This document shows, in pieces, positions 36,048 to 44,089 of a stretch of DNA of 64,000 nucleotides (positions within the stretch are counted from its first letter, which is position 1; the number at the start of each line of letters is the position of its first letter). Location of the stretch: positions 186,001-250,000 of the forward strand of contig NZ_VOEJ01000006.1 in the NCBI RefSeq assembly GCF_007846085.1, read 5' to 3'. The notes below the pieces were generated by a model. The model had not been told where the DNA came from, did not search any database, and saw nothing but the letters and a program-made list of their open reading frames with translations. The DNA is from Mucilaginibacter pallidiroseus. Lineage in GTDB: Bacteria > Bacteroidota > Bacteroidia > Sphingobacteriales > Sphingobacteriaceae. Both the position numbers and the translations under genes were made by a program.

Positions 36048-37166
36048 ATGCCTAAATTTATAATTGGAAATACTGTAGTATTACAATCACACCCATTTCA
36101 AGAAAATATTACATCGATAATCATAAGCGGTGAATTTCTTATGATACCACCTATCATGATTGTCACCGAGATAATTAACCATGACGACGATCCAGAGCCT
36201 AAACCGGTAAATAAATATAAATGCATTTGGTTTTCAAGTAAGCGGAACCAATTCGTTGAAAGCAACTTACTGGAGGGAGACTTGCGCCTCATCAATTTAA
36301 AGGAAATAGAAGAGGAAGAATTACAACTAGGATCACTGGTCGCACTAAAAACACTACCAGTCGAACTTGGAAAGGAACGGAGCTTTTTGCATTCCGAATT
36401 ATTACAAAACTCAACTAAAAAAACGAACACGTCAAGTGGGTTATTAACTTTTGTAAGCCCGGTTATGAGCGTTATTGAAATTGTAAAACACAATGATGAA
36501 AAAGACAGTAAGGTAAGCTCAGATATAAAACGTAAAAAAATCTACCCGGAAAATCTCGTAAAATGTAAATGGTTTGATGCTGCCGGAGAAAAGTTTTCAG
36601 AATATTTGTTACCTATTGAATCACTTTTGGTAATACCCAAACCGAATGAAGAATTGCTATCTATGCTATCAAAGGCGATTTCGGAAGATAGCTACCTACT
36701 TACTGGCGACACATTACTGAAACCATTACAACTATCTAACCGAAGCGGCTATTTTCATTTAACATATTTCGATTATGTGTTAAATAAGAACATCAGCAAA
36801 GAAATTGATCAAATTATTGATCCAAAAATAATTTTAAACCCTTTTAAAACGCATGCCCCAATTTTTAAAAAGCGTAAAAAAGGAGGTAAGATTATCTTGA
36901 AACAAACCATTGATATCAACACCTTACTTGAAAAAGCTTTAAAACGAACCGATAAAAAATATCTTTTCATAAAATACCAAGACCGATTTGGCCAGATAAC
37001 TACAAGAACAATCAGTAGATATGAGTTAATTGAGGGTGAAGATGATTTATCCCTTAAAAAAAGTTTAATTAAGTATTTAAGGGCTTTTTGCCATTTACGG
37101 AATGCTGATAGAAACTTTAGAATTACTTCGATAATCGAAGTTAGTGAGTTGGTATTGGCTTACTAA
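36048..37166 (+). CDS. WYL-domain protein with two KCxWF (DUF2158/YodC-like) modules
   Basis: 372 aa from the ATG at 36048 (a TTG at 36030 is in frame). Two modules share the pattern G-x-x-V-x-L-x(n)-P-x-M-x-V-x-E-I ... K-C-x-W-F: first 6-62 (KCIWF 58-62), second 95-176 (KCKWF 172-176), reminiscent of DUF2158/YodC folds. C-terminal residues about 288-372 fit a WYL domain: LFIKYQDRFGQITTRTISRY, then YLRAFCHLRNADRNFRI. WYL domains sense ligands, often in regulators near defence systems. There is no HTH, so it may not bind DNA alone. Divergent from the RT and sharing its promoter region, so a regulator or effector of the RT unit is inferred. Confidence 0.75.
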   Translation: MPKFIIGNTVVLQSHPFQENITSIIISGEFLMIPPIMIVTEIINHDDDPEPKPVNKYKCIWFSSKRNQFVESNLLEGDLRLINLKEIEEEELQLGSLVALKTLPVELGKERSFLHSELLQNSTKKTNTSSGLLTFVSPVMSVIEIVKHNDEKDSKVSSDIKRKKIYPENLVKCKWFDAAGEKFSEYLLPIESLLVIPKPNEELLSMLSKAISEDSYLLTGDTLLKPLQLSNRSGYFHLTYFDYVLNKNISKEIDQIIDPKIILNPFKTHAPIFKKRKKGGKIILKQTIDINTLLEKALKRTDKKYLFIKYQDRFGQITTRTISRYELIEGEDDLSLKKSLIKYLRAFCHLRNADRNFRITSIIEVSELVLAY

Positions 37167-37251
37167 ATTAAAACTGCAACCGTAGGGAAAAGATTTTGTG
37201 ACTTTCATTGCGATAGCATTGCCTACTGCCACAACCATCAAATAATAAATA

Positions 37252-37283
37252 AAAAGCCTCCTTAAATAATCAGGAGGCTTATA
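37252..37283. terminator. Bidirectional terminator between the WYL gene and tRNA-Phe
   Basis: AAGCCTCC at 37254-37261 pairs with GGAGGCTT at 37273-37280, A-rich before and T-rich after. Confidence 0.7.
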
Positions 37284-37321
37284 AAAATTTTTTCAAATAC
37301 ACCCCATGTGGGATCTTTTCG

Positions 37322-37394
37322 TGGTACCAACTGGGATCGAACCAGTGACACAAGGATTTTCAGTCCTTTGCTCTACCATCTGAGCTATGGTACC
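37322..37394 (-). tRNA. tRNA-Phe (GAA)
   Basis: 73 nt cloverleaf: acceptor GGTACCA pairs with TGGTACC, anticodon loop C-T-G-A-A-A-A gives GAA. CCA not encoded. Its 3' end faces the RT/WYL module, a common integration side for mobile islands. A TACATTTG box (37415-37422) lies upstream on the minus strand. Confidence 0.95.
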
Positions 37395-37414
37395 ATCTCT
37401 TTGTTTGAGGTCTG

Positions 37415-37422
37415 CAAATGTA
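37415..37422 (-). promoter_or_regulatory. -7 box for tRNA-Phe
   Basis: TACATTTG on the minus strand, 20 nt before the mature tRNA 5' end. Confidence 0.5.
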
Positions 37423-37640
37423 GCGTTTTTTTTAAAGTTGGAAACTTTTTTTTGAAAATACTTTGGTGTCTATTAACTGTTAAGGATTTGTAATCTGTTT
37501 ATCAGTTAATTAGCCGAAAAATATTTTTTTAATGTTGTTATAAGCCCACAACATTGCAACTTTACCCTTGGCTTGGCCTTGTATCATTAAAACAAATGGC
37601 TACTTTAGCTTGTAATTGCTATGCATGCATAATATTTAAT

Positions 37641-38939
37641 ATGGCGGCTCAAATTGTATTTATTGTTATTTTAACAGCTGCGGTTTACCTGTTCGGTAAA
37701 AATGTGGCAAAGGTTCGCCGCAATATTTTGCTTGGCCGTGATGTTGATAGGAGTGATAACCCTGCAAAACGCTGGGGTATTATGGCTCGTGTTGCACTTG
37801 GGCAAAGTAAGATGGTGAAGCGCCCGGTAGCTGCCATACTGCATATTTTGGTATATGTTGGCTTCGTTATCATCAATATTGAGGTGCTGGAGATCATGGT
37901 CGACGGTATTTTTGGGTCGCACCGAGTATTTGCAAAGCCGCTTGGCGGCTTTTACAGCATGCTTATTGGTGGGTTCGAGGTGCTGGCTTTGCTGGTGCTG
38001 GCAGCTTGTGTTGTTTTCCTTGTAAGGCGTAATGTGATCAAACTTAAGCGCTTTAGCGGTACCGAAATGACGGCATGGCCAAAGTCTGACGCGAATTATA
38101 TCCTTATTACTGAAATTCTGTTGATGGGTGCGTTCTTAACCATGAACGCCTCCGATTATAAATTGCAGCTTCTACATTTTGGCCATTATGCAACAGCAGG
38201 CAGCTTCCCGATAGGGGCGATGATAGCGCCACTGCTGCCCAATAGCACCGAAGCGCTTGTTATAACAGAGCGGGTTTGCTGGTGGTTTCATATTATCGGG
38301 ATATTAGCCTTCTTAAATTATCTGCCATACTCAAAGCATTTTCATATCCTGCTGGCTTTTCCAAATATTTACTACTCTAACTTAAATAAAAAGGGAAAGT
38401 TTACCAACATGGATTCGGTTACCGGGGAGGTAAAGGCCATGCTTGATCCTTCTTTTGTTCCGGAAGGTACCGAGATAAGCCGGTTTGGTGCAAAAGACGT
38501 AACGGACCTTACCTGGAAAAACCTGATGGATGCTTACACCTGCACCGAGTGCGGCAGGTGCACATCTGTATGCCCTGCAAATATTACGGGTAAGTTATTG
38601 TCGCCGCGTAAAATCATGATGGACACCCGCGACAGGCTTACCGAAGTAGGTAATGACATCGACAAGCATGGAAAGGACTATAATGATGATAAGTCACTGT
38701 TGGATAATTACATAAGTCGCGAAGAATTGTGGGCTTGTACAACATGTAACGCCTGCGTTGAGGCATGCCCGGTTAACATCAACCCATTAGAGATTATAAC
38801 CGAAATGCGCAGGTACGTGATTATGGAAGAGTCGCAGGCACCGGCCAGCCTTAACAACATGTTCGGCAATATGGAAAATAACGGCGCCCCCTGGAAGTAT
38901 AGCCAAAGCGACAGGCTAAATTGGGCGCTAAACAATTAA
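37641..38939 (+). CDS. Membrane Fe-S oxidoreductase, 4Fe-4S dicluster (HdrC/GlpC-type)
   Basis: 432 aa from the ATG at 37641; the frame upstream to 37554 is unlikely to be translated. About five membrane helices in the first 270 residues, then two 4Fe-4S motifs, CTECGRCTSVCP and CTTCNACVEACP. Typical Bacteroidota protein paired with a CCG-domain protein, thought to pass electrons to an unknown partner. The gene lies upstream of a DUF2750 gene (11 bp) and a CCG-domain gene, probably one operon. Confidence 0.9.
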   Translation: MAAQIVFIVILTAAVYLFGKNVAKVRRNILLGRDVDRSDNPAKRWGIMARVALGQSKMVKRPVAAILHILVYVGFVIINIEVLEIMVDGIFGSHRVFAKPLGGFYSMLIGGFEVLALLVLAACVVFLVRRNVIKLKRFSGTEMTAWPKSDANYILITEILLMGAFLTMNASDYKLQLLHFGHYATAGSFPIGAMIAPLLPNSTEALVITERVCWWFHIIGILAFLNYLPYSKHFHILLAFPNIYYSNLNKKGKFTNMDSVTGEVKAMLDPSFVPEGTEISRFGAKDVTDLTWKNLMDAYTCTECGRCTSVCPANITGKLLSPRKIMMDTRDRLTEVGNDIDKHGKDYNDDKSLLDNYISREELWACTTCNACVEACPVNINPLEIITEMRRYVIMEESQAPASLNNMFGNMENNGAPWKYSQSDRLNWALNN

Positions 38940-38950
38940 AAGCATTCACA

Positions 38951-39400
38951 ATGTCAAACGGTACCATAGATAGCAAACACCAGTTGTTTATTGAAAAAGT
39001 AAGCGCGGCCAAAATAGTTTGGGGCTTAAAAAATAAAGAGGGCTGGGCCAACTCGCACTCGCGTGAGGATGAGCAGGTGGATGTAATACCATTTTGGTCG
39101 GACAGGGCGCTGGCAAAGGCTTCCGCACGCGACGATTGGAAAGGATATACACCTACTGAAATATTGCTGAGCGACTTCCTGGAGAACTGGTGCACAGGCA
39201 TGGCAGAAAATGATACGCTTGTAGGTACTAACTGGGATGCAAACATGAATGGCGCCGAAAGCGATGCACTTGAGGTAGCCCTGCAAATTTTGTTGCGGTT
39301 AAAGGATATGAACTCGGCCATCAAGTTTAAAAACTATGGCAGCCTTGATGATTTCATTGCAGATATAGCCAATGATGAAGAAGAGGAGGGAGAGGATTAG
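38951..39400 (+). CDS. DUF2750-like protein
   Basis: 149 aa from the ATG at 38951. Contains AAKIVWGLKNKEGWANSHS, VIPFWSDRALAKASA, and a C-terminal acidic tail (DIANDEEEEGED). The W-x-L, P-F-W-S and L-S-x-F-L patterns fit DUF2750, whose function is unknown. Sits 11 bp after a membrane Fe-S oxidoreductase and 2 bp before its CCG partner, an odd position for such a protein. Confidence 0.8.
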   Translation: MSNGTIDSKHQLFIEKVSAAKIVWGLKNKEGWANSHSREDEQVDVIPFWSDRALAKASARDDWKGYTPTEILLSDFLENWCTGMAENDTLVGTNWDANMNGAESDALEVALQILLRLKDMNSAIKFKNYGSLDDFIADIANDEEEEGED

Positions 39401-39402
39401 CT

Positions 39403-40191
39403 ATGGAACTGATTATCCCTACAATGGCCCAAATGGCGGCCGAAGGTAAACAACCAGATATTTTGTTTTGGGTAGGTTGCGCAGGCAGCTTTGACGAGCG
39501 TGCTCAAAAAATCACGCGCGATATATGCAAGATACTGCAACATGTTAATATCAGCTATGCTGTATTAGGAACAGAAGAAGCCTGCACCGGCGACCCTGCC
39601 AAACGTGCAGGTAACGAGTTTTTGTTCCAGATGCAGGCGATGATGAACATACAGGTGCTTGATGGTTACAACATTAAAAAGATTGTAACCGGATGCCCGC
39701 ACTGCTTTAATACCATAGCCAACGAGTACCCCGGCCTTGGCGGTAACTACGAAGTGATACACCACACGCAGTTGATACAACAATTGATTGACGAAGGTAA
39801 ACTAAAGGCCGAGGGTGGTGAAAGTTTTAAAGGCAGGCGCATAACGTTTCATGACCCATGTTACCTTGGCCGGGGCAACAATGTTTACGAAGCGCCACGA
39901 CGTGCGTTAGAAGTATTAGATACCGAACTGGTTGAAATGAAGCGTTGCAAAAGCAATGGCCTTTGCTGCGGTGCCGGCGGTGCCCAAATGTTTAAAGAAC
40001 CCGAGCCGGGCAAAAAGGAAATTAATGATGAGCGCATGCTGGATGTACTCGAAGCCAAAGCCAACGTAATAGCATCAGGCTGCCCATTTTGCATGACCAT
40101 GTTAAGCGATGGCGTTAAGCATATTGATAAAGAGCAGGAAATAAAGGTGCTGGATATCGCCGAGATCACGGTAAGGGCGAACGGATTGTAG
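39403..40191 (+). CDS. CCG-domain Fe-S binding protein (HdrB/GlpC-like)
   Basis: 262 aa. Cysteine-rich CCG motifs: GCAGSF, ACTGDPAKR, GCPHCFNT, HDPCYLGR, CCGAGGAQM and SGCPFC. These bind noncubane or 4Fe-4S clusters in heterodisulfide-reductase and lactate/glycolate oxidase subunits. GGAGAGG precedes its ATG at 39403. Likely forms a complex with the membrane Fe-S protein at 37641. Confidence 0.92.
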   Translation: MELIIPTMAQMAAEGKQPDILFWVGCAGSFDERAQKITRDICKILQHVNISYAVLGTEEACTGDPAKRAGNEFLFQMQAMMNIQVLDGYNIKKIVTGCPHCFNTIANEYPGLGGNYEVIHHTQLIQQLIDEGKLKAEGGESFKGRRITFHDPCYLGRGNNVYEAPRRALEVLDTELVEMKRCKSNGLCCGAGGAQMFKEPEPGKKEINDERMLDVLEAKANVIASGCPFCMTMLSDGVKHIDKEQEIKVLDIAEITVRANGL

Positions 40192-40217
40192 CCGTATTTT
40201 GATATTGCTACAAAGTC

Positions 40218-40703
40218 TTATAATTGCTTTTCTTTAAGAAAAGCGAGCGCCTGTTTCAAGCTATCCAGCTTTTGAGCAGGCATTTTTTTGACGGGCAGGT
40301 TTAATGTTGTGGCCATCGAATCCACGTCGCCTTCAGGGTCGTTGTAGGTTTGCACAATAATGTCGTCGGTACGGGTACTAACAGTTATAGTGTCGGTATT
40401 TCCCTGGCCGGGTTTGTAACCAAGCGTGGTAAAACGCTGTAAGTTAAAAGAAAAATATTCCTGCTTGCCTTGTTGATAAGTTTTGCGCAGGCGTATAAAA
40501 TGGTCGGGCGTAAGGCTTATTTCGTACTTTTTCAGTTTTGGTTCAACAGAGGCATCATATGCCTCGGTAAAAAAGCGATTACCCCAGCTTATCCATTCCT
40601 GCTCATTCATCAGTCCCTTAAAACTCCACAGAAACGCACAAATAGCCAACATGGTGCTGCTTAGTATTATCTTTTTGAGTGCTTTTATAATTGATGCAGG
40701 CAT
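40218..40703 (-). CDS. Hypothetical membrane-anchored protein
   Basis: 161 aa from the ATG at 40703. One N-terminal hydrophobic helix (about 10-28); the rest is predicted periplasmic (FIRLRKTYQQGKQEYFSFNLQRF, with a TDTITVSTRTDDIIVQTYND beta segment). No family recognised. Converges with the CCG-protein gene, 26 bp from its stop. Confidence 0.7.
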   Translation of the reverse strand: MPASIIKALKKIILSSTMLAICAFLWSFKGLMNEQEWISWGNRFFTEAYDASVEPKLKKYEISLTPDHFIRLRKTYQQGKQEYFSFNLQRFTTLGYKPGQGNTDTITVSTRTDDIIVQTYNDPEGDVDSMATTLNLPVKKMPAQKLDSLKQALAFLKEKQL

Positions 40704-40738
40704 GACAACAAATAGTAACCTCAAGTTAATAAATTGAA

Positions 40739-40746
40739 TAAATTTG
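40739..40746 (+). promoter_or_regulatory. TAnnTTTG box 4 nt before ATG
   Basis: TAAATTTG at 40739-40746, then CATT, then the ATG at 40751. Same spacing as at 30882 and near 41243. Confidence 0.4.
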
Positions 40747-40750
40747 CATT

Positions 40751-41230
40751 ATGGAATTTTCTTCACATTCAAGGGTTTGGATATACCAGGCCGATCGTAA
40801 ATTGAGCGATACCGAAGTACAGCAAATACAAATTGCCATGGACAATTTTACCCGCAGCTGGACCGCCCATAACAACCAGTTGCTTGCTAAAGCCGAGATT
40901 AGGTACAATCGATTTTTGATTTTGTTTGTTGACGAAAGCCAGGCCGGTGCAAGTGGTTGCTCTATTGATAAATCTGTAAACTTTATGAAGCAGGTTGAAG
41001 AGCACTTTGGCATCAATTTGTTCGACAGGTTTAACCTGGCCTATCGTGATGGCGAGGAAGTTATTTCCCTGCCCCGCCACCAGTTTGAAGACCTGATAAA
41101 GGAGGGTAAGATCACAAAGGAAACTATTGTGTATAACAACCTTGCCCAAACCCTTACCGAACTGCAAACCAAATGGGAGGTGCCATTTAAAGATAGCTGG
41201 CACATACAGCTGTTTGGCGATCTGGTGTAA
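40751..41230 (+). CDS. Conserved Bacteroidota protein, often mislabelled ABC transporter ATPase
   Basis: 159 aa, soluble. Contains RVWIYQADRKLSDTE, FTRSWTAHNNQLLA, and FVDESQAGASGCSIDKSVNFM. No Walker motifs, so the ABC-transporter label these proteins sometimes carry is unsupported. Function unknown. Upstream of a toxin-antitoxin pair. Confidence 0.75.
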   Translation: MEFSSHSRVWIYQADRKLSDTEVQQIQIAMDNFTRSWTAHNNQLLAKAEIRYNRFLILFVDESQAGASGCSIDKSVNFMKQVEEHFGINLFDRFNLAYRDGEEVISLPRHQFEDLIKEGKITKETIVYNNLAQTLTELQTKWEVPFKDSWHIQLFGDLV

Positions 41231-41242
41231 TTACAATTTGCT

Positions 41243-41250
41243 TATATTTG
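41243..41250 (+). promoter_or_regulatory. TAnnTTTG box just before antitoxin ATG
   Basis: TATATTTG at 41243-41250; the ATG at 41254 follows after 3 nt, again suggesting a leaderless start. Confidence 0.4.
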
Positions 41251-41253
41251 ATT

Positions 41254-41445
41254 ATGACAACTTTTACTGTGCAGGTAAAAGATAGCGATGCCGAGATGGT
41301 GTTAACTATCTTAAAAAAATTTAAGGCGAAGATTATTGAAGCACCCAAAGAAGGTAGCCTTACTGCCGATATTGCGACCGCGCTAAAAGAGGTTAAGGAG
41401 ATGCAGGACGGAAAAATGAAAAAACTAAGCCTCGACGATATCTGA
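41254..41445 (+). CDS. Putative antitoxin of a type II toxin-antitoxin pair
   Basis: 63 aa from the ATG at 41254. N-terminal beta strand (TTFTVQVKDSDAEMV) and a C-terminal helical tail (LTADIATALKEVKEM) fit small antitoxins that bind toxin with their tail. TGATG overlap with the toxin gene. No close family recognised; called from position, size and partner. Confidence 0.7.
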   Translation: MTTFTVQVKDSDAEMVLTILKKFKAKIIEAPKEGSLTADIATALKEVKEMQDGKMKKLSLDDI

Positions 41446-41783
41446 TGGCTAATCAGGTAATTTATTCTTCCGTTTTTATAAGAAAAGCTAAAGCCCTTAA
41501 AAAACGGCATATATCACTTGTTGACGATTTAAAAGACCTTGAAAGATCATTGATTGCAAATCCGGTACAGGGTGATAACTTGGGTTCCGGATTATATAAA
41601 GTGCGCTTGGCAGTTACAAGTAAAGGGAAAGGCAAAAGTGGCGGATACAGAGTAATAACTTATTTAATTTCCAACATAGATGGCAACACTGCTATCAATA
41701 TGCTTACCATCTACGACAAAACGGATGAGAGCAGTATCGACAAAAAATTCCTTGTAAATCTCCTTAAAAATCTTTTTCCGTAA
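41445..41783 (+). CDS. RelE/ParE-type toxin
   Basis: 112 aa. Pattern IRKAKALKKRH..., LERSLIANPVQGDNLGSGLYKVRLAV and SGGYRVITYL is the RelE/ParE/HigB fold, with KSGGYRV and the C-terminal YDKTD. It would act on mRNA at the ribosome or on gyrase. Overlaps the antitoxin gene by 1 nt (TGATG), so the two are co-translated. Confidence 0.85.
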   Translation: MANQVIYSSVFIRKAKALKKRHISLVDDLKDLERSLIANPVQGDNLGSGLYKVRLAVTSKGKGKSGGYRVITYLISNIDGNTAINMLTIYDKTDESSIDKKFLVNLLKNLFP

Positions 41784-41786
41784 GCC

Positions 41787-42077
41787 ATGTTTATTATCAA
41801 CCTCGAATACATTGTTCCGCTGGCCGACTTAGATAAACACATGGAAGCACATGTAGCTTATCTGAAAAAATATTACGCTGCAGATGTGTTTATAATGAGC
41901 GGCCGCAAAGTGCCGCGTACAGGTGGCGTGATCATAGCCCAGGCTAAATCAAAAGAGCTGATGGAAATGATTATTGCCGAAGATCCTTTTCATCAACACA
42001 AACTGGCTAAGTTCACAATTACAGAGTTTTTGGCCTCGCAATCTCACCCCGTCCTAAAGAACCTTATAAAGAAGTAA
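41787..42077 (+). CDS. YciI-like family protein
   Basis: 96 aa. MFIINLEYIVPLADLDKHMEAHVAYLKKYY, SGRKVPRTGGVIIAQ and AEDPFHQHKLAKFTITEF are the YciI fold, whose conserved His and Asp form a putative active site. Function unknown. Only 3 bp after the toxin gene, perhaps by chance. Confidence 0.9.
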   Translation: MFIINLEYIVPLADLDKHMEAHVAYLKKYYAADVFIMSGRKVPRTGGVIIAQAKSKELMEMIIAEDPFHQHKLAKFTITEFLASQSHPVLKNLIKK

Positions 42078-42122
42078 GCGTTTACTATTTTTTGTTACAG
42101 CAGCTGATAATTATATTGCATT

Positions 42123-42746
42123 ATGGAACAATATGACAGCCGCGTAGATGCTTATATAGGTAAGTGTGCGGAGTTCGCGCAACCAATTTTAAGACACCTT
42201 CGTGAGTTGGTACATCGCGCTTCGCCGCAGATTACCGAGACTATGAAATGGAGTGCACCCTTCTTTGAATATAAGGGAATACTTTGCCACATGATGGGTT
42301 TTAAACAGCACTGCGGCTTCGGTTTTTGGAAAGCCGACTTACTGCCCGATCCGCACCAAATATTGCAGATTGGCGGAGGCGAAGCCGCCGGGAGCATTGG
42401 CCGCATAACAAGCCTTGCCGACCTACCCGACGATGATATCCTGATATGGTATATTCGTGAAGCGATGGCTATTAAAGATATGGAATTGCCCAAAAGCCCC
42501 GCCAGGAAGGCCATAGTACCAAAACCAAAGCCAATATCAATTAACGAACCTCCGCAGTACCTTGCCGACTTACTTGATCAGCAGCCAGAGGCAAAAGCGT
42601 ACTTCTATAAATTTAGCCCCTCACAGCAAAAAGAATACATTACCTGGTTCGAGGATGCCAAAACAGATGCTACCCGCCAAAAGCGGCTTACAGAAGGCCT
42701 GCAATGGATAAGTGAAGGCAAAACGAGGCATTGGAAGTACAAGTAA
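42123..42746 (+). CDS. DUF1801/YdeI-like protein
   Basis: 207 aa: N-terminal DUF1801 domain (about 5-110; VHRASPQITETMKWSAPFFEYKGI, HCGFGFWKADL) and a C-terminal YdeI-type region (PPQYLADLLDQQPEAKAYFYKFSPSQQKEYITWFEDAK). Proposed in other bacteria to bind peptides or protect from cationic peptides; not shown here. Monocistronic by spacing. Confidence 0.85.
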   Translation: MEQYDSRVDAYIGKCAEFAQPILRHLRELVHRASPQITETMKWSAPFFEYKGILCHMMGFKQHCGFGFWKADLLPDPHQILQIGGGEAAGSIGRITSLADLPDDDILIWYIREAMAIKDMELPKSPARKAIVPKPKPISINEPPQYLADLLDQQPEAKAYFYKFSPSQQKEYITWFEDAKTDATRQKRLTEGLQWISEGKTRHWKYK

Positions 42747-42762
42747 TAAATAAACAATAATT

Positions 42763-42793
42763 CAACTCCCCCTTCAGGGAGGTGGGGGAGTTG
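42763..42793. repeat. CAACTCCCCC palindromic hairpin element
   Basis: CAACTCCCCC at 42763-42772 pairs with GGGGGAGTTG at 42784-42793, loop 11 nt. Sits between two convergent genes, so it may stop transcription although no T run follows on the plus strand. Confidence 0.55.
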
Positions 42794-42795
42794 GC

Positions 42796-43539
42796 CTAAA
42801 ACTCCAACGGACCTAACCTGCGCATGTTTTTACGAATTAAGTACTGCCTGTGCTTTAAGTAAGTTGTTGGCTTGGTGGCCGACCATTTGCGCGGGCTCGG
42901 AAAAATCACAGCAATAGCTGCACTTTGCCTTACAGTTAGCTTAGCGGCCGGTGTATTAAAATACGCCTGAGATGCAGCTTCGATGCCGTAAATGCCATCG
43001 CCCATTTCAATTACATTCAGGTAAATTTCCATAATGCGCTTTTTGGTCCAAAAGGTTTCTATTAGTATGGTAAACCAAGCCTCAAAACCTTTGCGCAACA
43101 ACGAACGACCTGGCCATAAAAAAACATTTTTGGCCGTTTGCTGGGTAATGGTACTGCCGCCGATCAGCTTTTTACTTTTAGAGTTTTTTTCGATAGCTTT
43201 TTCGATTGCACGGAAGTCAAACCCGTGGTTCTCCAGGAACGATTGATCTTCTGCGGCAACGGCGGCTCGTTTCATTGGGTCGGCAATCTCGTCAAAGTCA
43301 ACCCACTTTTTGTCTATCTTCCAGTCTTTGCCGTCGGCTTTACGTTCAAAGCCTCGTATCACCATGAGCCAGGTAAAGGGCGGGTTTACGTATTTAAAAA
43401 GTATTACACCAAACAGGCTCAGGGCAACAAAGGCAATCACTGCGAGTTTTACAATACGCAGTATTAACCTAACAATGCCGTTTTTAAAAAGCCCGCTTTT
43501 ATTACCGCGTTTTTTACTGCTCTGTACTTTCCTTGCCAT
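42796..43539 (-). CDS. mtgA: Monofunctional peptidoglycan transglycosylase
   Basis: 247 aa, GT51 domain. One N-terminal membrane helix (about 28-50) after a basic head, then AAEDQSFLENHGFD (Glu97, catalytic), GGSTITQQ, KRIMEIYLN and GDGIYGIEAAS. Polymerises glycan from lipid II at the cell membrane. No transpeptidase domain, as expected for MtgA. Its stop lies 3 nt beyond the hairpin. Confidence 0.95.
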   Translation of the reverse strand: MARKVQSSKKRGNKSGLFKNGIVRLILRIVKLAVIAFVALSLFGVILFKYVNPPFTWLMVIRGFERKADGKDWKIDKKWVDFDEIADPMKRAAVAAEDQSFLENHGFDFRAIEKAIEKNSKSKKLIGGSTITQQTAKNVFLWPGRSLLRKGFEAWFTILIETFWTKKRIMEIYLNVIEMGDGIYGIEAASQAYFNTPAAKLTVRQSAAIAVIFPSPRKWSATKPTTYLKHRQYLIRKNMRRLGPLEF

Positions 43540-43563
43540 CTACTTTAACGTAAGTGCAAAATA

Positions 43564-43597
43564 AAAAAGCTGTTTGGCATAAACCAAACAGCTTTTT
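43564..43597. terminator. Bidirectional terminator, 14-bp hairpin
   Basis: AAAAAGCTGTTTGG at 43564-43577 pairs perfectly with 43584-43597, giving T-rich ends; downstream of the rpsF-rpsR-rplI operon. Confidence 0.8.
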
Positions 43598-43629
43598 AAA
43601 AAGGCTCTTTATCAGAGCATATAAATTAA

Positions 43630-44073
43630 TTACTCAGCTACTACTTCAAAAGGTACCTGAACTTTAACTTCTTTGTGTAAGTTGATGTTAGCAACATACT
43701 CGCCCAGGAATTTAGGCTCCTGATCAAAAGTAATGCGGCGACGGTCAACCTCAAAGCCTTCTTTTTTCAATGCATCAGCTACCTGTATGGTATTGATAGC
43801 ACCAAATATTTTACCGGTTTCACCAGCTTTCGCACCAATAGTAAGCTTAACGCCTTCTAATTTAGCAGCAACTGCATCAGCATCTTTACGGATTTTCTCT
43901 TGTTTAAACTGAGCTTGTTTAATGTTTTCAGCTAAAACTTTACGTGCGCTTTCAGTAGCTAATATTGCGTAACCTTTAGGGATAAGAAAGTTGCGGCCAT
44001 AACCTGGCTTTACATTCACTACATCGTCTTTATCGCCGAGGTTTTTTACGTCTTGTTTTAAAATAACTTCCAT
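43630..44073 (-). CDS. rplI: 50S ribosomal protein L9
   Basis: 147 aa, usual length. Starts MEVILKQDVKNLGDKDDVVNVKPGYGRNFLIPKG, the L9 signature. Third gene of the operon, 16 bp after rpsR. Confidence 0.98.
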   Translation of the reverse strand: MEVILKQDVKNLGDKDDVVNVKPGYGRNFLIPKGYAILATESARKVLAENIKQAQFKQEKIRKDADAVAAKLEGVKLTIGAKAGETGKIFGAINTIQVADALKKEGFEVDRRRITFDQEPKFLGEYVANINLHKEVKVQVPFEVVAE

Positions 44074-44089
44074 TTGTTTACCTCCTTGA

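Noticed and set aside
37322..37394. tRNA-Phe attachment-site duplication
   Set aside because: I looked for a copy of the tRNA 3' end near 33990-34060 and saw none. Only the weak 11-bp repeat remains.
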